This document shows, in pieces, positions 7,040 to 9,086 of a DNA stretch of 9,086 bases. Source of the DNA: JABSQH01 sp039194665 (GTDB lineage: Bacteria; Actinomycetota; Acidimicrobiia; Acidimicrobiales; Ilumatobacteraceae); assembly GCA_039194665.1 (NCBI GenBank), contig JBCCVW010000195.1, forward strand, positions 1 through 9,086. The letters are read 5' to 3'. The stretch's first letter is position 1; each line of letters starts with the position of its first letter. The notes under the pieces are model-generated. The model searched no databases. It saw nothing but the letters and a program-made list of their open reading frames with translations, and was not told the origin of the DNA. A program made the translations under genes and the position numbers.

Positions 7040-8266
7040 TCAGCCGTCAGGGCGGTCGGTGAGGGTCACCTCGAGCAATCGCTCGTTGCCGTCGCGGATA
7101 ACGGTGAGGGTCACGGTGTCACCGGGCTCGAGGTCGCGGATGGCGGCGATCAAACCGGTCGAGCCGTCGGTCGGCGCTCCGTCGACAGCAACGATCAGGT
7201 CTCCGTCTTCAATCCCGACTGCAGCTGCCGGAGTGTTCGGCGTGACCTCGGTGACGACGGCACCCTGCCCGCCGTCGCGGCGGTCGTCGAGGCCGACCCC
7301 GAGAAACGCCTCGTCGCGAGCTTCGCCGTCTGCTTGCGCCCGCAGGGCGTCGATGATCGGCAGTGCCTCGGCAGCGGAGATCGCAAAGCCGACATTGGTG
7401 GCAGCGGTGAACGTGCCACCTCGGGCGACGGCGGTGTTGATGCCGACGACCTGACCTTGGCCGTTGACCAACGGGCCTCCGGAGTTGCCGGAGCTGATCG
7501 CTGCGTCGGTCTGGATGAGTCCGTCGAGGAACGCACCCTCGGTGCCGATCGTGCGGTCGAGCGCCGACACGATGCCGAGGGTCACGGACGGATCGCCGTC
7601 GAGTCCGAGGGCGAAGCCGATCGCCACGACCTCGTCGCCGATGTCGATGCTGTTCGGGTCGGCGAAGGTTGCCGCTTGGAAACCGTCGCCGTTCATCCGC
7701 AGCAGCGCAAGGTCGTTGCCCCGGTCGGCGGCGAGCAGGTTCACCTCGCGCGGCTCGGTCTCGCCGGAGAGACGCACACGAATCTCTGACGCGCCCTCGA
7801 CCACGTGGGCGTTGGTCAAGATCTCGCCGTCGGGTGAGATGATCACACCGGTGCCGAGCGACTGGCCGCCACCGACGTCGGCACTGATCGTGACGACCGA
7901 CGGCGCGATGTAGTCGACCACCTGCGCTACGTCGACCCCGACGCGTGCGCCGCTGGGATTCGGCGCTGCGACGTTGATCGGTTCGCTCGAGGGCGAGGTC
8001 GGTGGCTCGTCGAGCCAGTCGGCAACCTGGGTGCCGACGAGTGCACCGGTGAGTCCTGCGACCCAGGCGATGGCCACGATCAGCGCGATGATCAACCCGG
8101 TGCGCGGGCCGCGCCGCTTCTTCGGCGATTTGCTCGTCGGCTCTGGGTTCGTCGGCTGGGGGTTCGTCGGCTCCGGAGCGTCGAAACCGGTGGATGCGGG
8201 GCGGTACGCCGGCAACACCGGAGGCGATTGCGGGGCTCCGGAAGGGGGTGGAGGGAACGAAGCCAT
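7040..8266 (-). CDS. HtrA/DegP-like membrane-anchored serine protease with PDZ domain
   Basis: This 408-residue S1C-family protease has a cytoplasmic N-terminus rich in proline (1-48), a basic stretch KKRRGPR (49-55), one membrane helix (about 57-79) and an extracytoplasmic remainder. The trypsin-like domain (about 112-310) has a complete triad: H154 in TNAHVV, D185 in NDLALL and S262 in GNSGGP. One PDZ domain follows (about 318-405), with the FLGVGL carboxylate-binding loop at 321-326. Such proteins degrade or process misfolded and signalling proteins at the cell surface under envelope stress. A PDZ domain at the C-terminus is the usual layout for actinobacterial HtrA/PepD types. The ATG at 8266 lacks a clear ribosome binding site and may be close to the transcription start. 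The gene is downstream of rpsJ on the same strand but separated by 323 bp with its own likely promoter. Confidence 0.92.
   Translation of the reverse strand: MASFPPPPSGAPQSPPVLPAYRPASTGFDAPEPTNPQPTNPEPTSKSPKKRRGPRTGLIIALIVAIAWVAGLTGALVGTQVADWLDEPPTSPSSEPINVAAPNPSGARVGVDVAQVVDYIAPSVVTISADVGGGQSLGTGVIISPDGEILTNAHVVEGASEIRVRLSGETEPREVNLLAADRGNDLALLRMNGDGFQAATFADPNSIDIGDEVVAIGFALGLDGDPSVTLGIVSALDRTIGTEGAFLDGLIQTDAAISSGNSGGPLVNGQGQVVGINTAVARGGTFTAATNVGFAISAAEALPIIDALRAQADGEARDEAFLGVGLDDRRDGGQGAVVTEVTPNTPAAAVGIEDGDLIVAVDGAPTDGSTGLIAAIRDLEPGDTVTLTVIRDGNERLLEVTLTDRPDG
8135..8174. repeat. 15-bp tandem repeat in the protease linker
   Basis: About 2.6 copies of a 15-bp unit (CGTCGGCTCTGGGTT at 8135, then CGTCGGCTGGGGGTT at 8150, then a partial copy at 8165) lie within the protease gene. 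They encode the repeated PTNPQ/PTNPE motif in the proline-rich cytoplasmic tail. The unit keeps the reading frame, so length variation would change only the linker. Confidence 0.7.
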
Positions 8267-8274
8267 GCGTTGTG

Positions 8275-8303
8275 TCTATCGGCAGGCCCCGCTCAGTTGT
8301 GAA
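8275..8303 (-). promoter_or_regulatory. Possible promoter of the HtrA-like protease gene
   Basis: On the minus strand TTCACA (8298-8303; 5 of 6 to TTGACA) is followed after 17 bp by GATAGA (8275-8280), a weak -10 (3 of 6). Transcription would begin within a few bases of the ATG at 8266, consistent with the missing ribosome binding site. The -35 lies inside the palindrome described separately, so a regulator bound there would affect it. Confidence 0.3.
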
Positions 8304-8334
8304 CACAACAGGTTCTTCACACCTGTTTCACAAC
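8296..8334. promoter_or_regulatory. Nested palindromes upstream of the protease gene
   Basis: GTTGTG-AA-CACAAC (8296-8309) is a perfect-arm palindrome. AACAGGT (8307-8313) and ACCTGTT (8321-8327) are inverted around 7 bp. GTTGTGA (8296-8302) is also inverted relative to TCACAAC (8328-8334). The last two pairings together could form a 14-bp stem with a 4-nt bulge. They may be operators for a stress regulator or an RNA or DNA hairpin; which is not decided by sequence. Confidence 0.5.
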
Positions 8335-8589
8335 TCTCTCGATCGGGCTCGGTCGCCTGGCGGCCGGGACGACTTGCCCCGCCTCACAGCGCACCGTTGC
8401 TGCGCAGCATGGGTCGGCGGGGCGCCAGCCTCGGCCGCTAGCGCTCCCTTCGTCGGCCCGCCTGACGCGGTGGGTGACTCGGACTCCCGCGACGAGTCCG
8501 GGCGGGTGAGCGCCATGGGCGCGAACACGGGAGGCGAGGCAACGGCCGCTAGGCCGACCGAGCCCGCACGTAAGGGCCGAGCCAGTCGT

Positions 8590-8904
8590 TCAGGCGTTCT
8601 GGATTTTGATTTCGATGTCGACGCCCGCGGGCAGCTCGATGCGCTGGAGGCTGTCGATCGTCTTGCCGTTGGGGTTGACGATGTCGATCAGTCGCTTGTG
8701 GACGCGCATCTCGAAGTGCTCGCGGGAGTCCTTGTCGACGTGCGGGCCACGGATCACCGTGTACCGGTGCTTGTCGGTCGGCAGCGGGATCGGCCCGCGG
8801 ACGGTGGCGTCGGTACGGGTCACCGTCTCGACGATCTTCTTCGTCGACTGGTCGATGATCTCGTGGTCGAACGCTTTGAGGCGAATACGAATGCTCTGTG
8901 CCAT
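8590..8904 (-). CDS. rpsJ: 30S ribosomal protein S10
   Basis: This is full-length S10 of 104 residues, opening IRIRLKAFDHEIIDQST and carrying the conserved central RGPIPLPT, the HVDKDSREHFEMR loop and KRLIDIVNP. The protein is part of the 30S head and, as NusE, binds NusB and NusG in antitermination. The ATG at 8904 is supported by the invariant N-terminus, with GGAAG about 7 bp upstream. It starts 31 bp after the tuf stop codon, so it belongs to the str operon transcript. It is not followed by rplC, which heads the next genes in many S10 operons. Confidence 0.98.
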   Translation of the reverse strand: MAQSIRIRLKAFDHEIIDQSTKKIVETVTRTDATVRGPIPLPTDKHRYTVIRGPHVDKDSREHFEMRVHKRLIDIVNPNGKTIDSLQRIELPAGVDIEIKIQNA

Positions 8905-8935
8905 GGGATGACTTCCGTTTCAGCAGTCGTCGGGC

Positions 8936-9086
8936 TCAGGCGAGGATTTTGGTGACGCGGCCAGCACCAACAGTGCGGCCACCCTCACGAATCGCGAACC
9001 GCAACCCCTCGTCCATCGCGATCGGCTTCCCCAACTCGACCGTCATCTCCACATTGTCACCCGGCATCACCATCTCCGTCCCCGAC
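8936..9086 (-). CDS. tuf: Elongation factor Tu, C-terminal end (partial, 5' part outside window)
   Basis: Reading the minus strand from the right edge gives the end of EF-Tu domain 3: TEMVMPGDNVEMTVEL, then PIAMDEGLRFAIREGGRTVG and AGRVTKILA before TGA at 8936-8938. These are near-invariant in bacterial EF-Tu. The GTPase domain and domain 2 lie outside the window. The gene precedes rpsJ by 31 bp, as in str operons that end tuf-rpsJ. Confidence 0.98.
   Translation of the reverse strand, partial: SGTEMVMPGDNVEMTVELGKPIAMDEGLRFAIREGGRTVGAGRVTKILA

Larger units (their letters stand above)
8267..8589. other. Non-coding gap between rpsJ and the protease gene
   Basis: No protein in either strand looks real here: the open frames are low-complexity Arg/Ala/Ser readings of GC-rich DNA. 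The left 70 bp hold the palindromes and likely promoter of the protease gene. The right part contains a GC-rich stem-loop (CGGACTC 8480-8486 with GAGTCCG 8494-8500, 7-nt loop) and a 10-bp direct repeat CGGCCGCTAG (8432-8441 and 8543-8552). The end of the str-operon transcript must lie here, but no stem with a T-run is seen. I do not recognise a tRNA, 4.5S, 6S or RNase P RNA core. Confidence 0.6.

Noticed and set aside
7017..7044. GCTGA/TCAGC inverted repeat around a GCGGCCGC palindrome between the tetR and protease stop codons, as a bidirectional terminator
   Set aside because: The stem is only 5 bp with an 18-bp loop and neither strand has a T-run.
4578..7454. 958-codon open frame on the plus strand running over the hydrolase, thioesterase, cupin and tetR region
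   Set aside because: It is antisense or out of frame to four genes with clear family features, its product is low-complexity with no recognisable domain, and long stop-free antisense frames are common in high-GC DNA.
8411..8460. GC-rich pairing (GGCGGG with CCCGCC) that could suggest a tRNA or small RNA
   Set aside because: There is no T-loop consensus, anticodon arm or known RNA core.
8194..8955. 253-codon plus-strand open frame over the protease start, the gap and rpsJ
   Set aside because: It is antisense to rpsJ and the protease N-terminus, and in the gap it encodes only low-complexity sequence.

Overview
The window is high-GC, gene-dense bacterial chromosome. Three things point to an actinomycetote: an AfsR/SARP-type regulator with a BTAD domain, a likely leaderless tetR gene, and the EF-Tu and S10 sequences. 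An Acidimicrobiia member (Ilumatobacter-like) would fit, but this is inference from general character and not from a search. I see no mobile element, CRISPR array, tRNA or rRNA.

Left part, plus strand (1-3592): the C-terminal part of an AAA+/archaeal-type ATPase enters from the left edge and ends at 593. After a 107-bp gap comes a 963-residue SARP/AfsR-family regulator. It has a winged helix, a BTAD domain, a nucleotide-binding-like region that has lost its P-loop, and a long helical TPR-like C-terminus. The gap contains an 11-bp-spaced direct repeat nested inside an inverted repeat, the kind of array SARPs bind. A hairpin at 3651-3689 lies in the convergent space after the regulator and best fits a terminator for the minus-strand operon.

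Middle part (3720-7021): a three-gene minus-strand operon encodes a small cupin, then a double-hotdog acyl-CoA thioesterase-like protein, then an alpha/beta hydrolase. It is divergent from a TetR-family repressor gene. The roughly 120-bp divergent region holds two matching 16-bp operators whose centres are exactly 33 bp apart. They overlap the predicted promoters on both strands. The region therefore reads as a self-contained, ligand-inducible catabolic or detoxification module with unknown substrate. It is the best candidate for an undescribed system here.

Right part, minus strand (7040-9086): a membrane-anchored HtrA/DegP-like serine protease with one PDZ domain has a palindrome-rich promoter region. 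A non-coding stretch of about 320 bp follows. Then come rpsJ (S10) and the C-terminal end of tuf (EF-Tu), the tail of a str operon read from the right. In many bacteria rpsJ is followed directly by rplC and the rest of the S10 operon. Here it is followed by the gap and the protease, so S10 appears to close the str operon.
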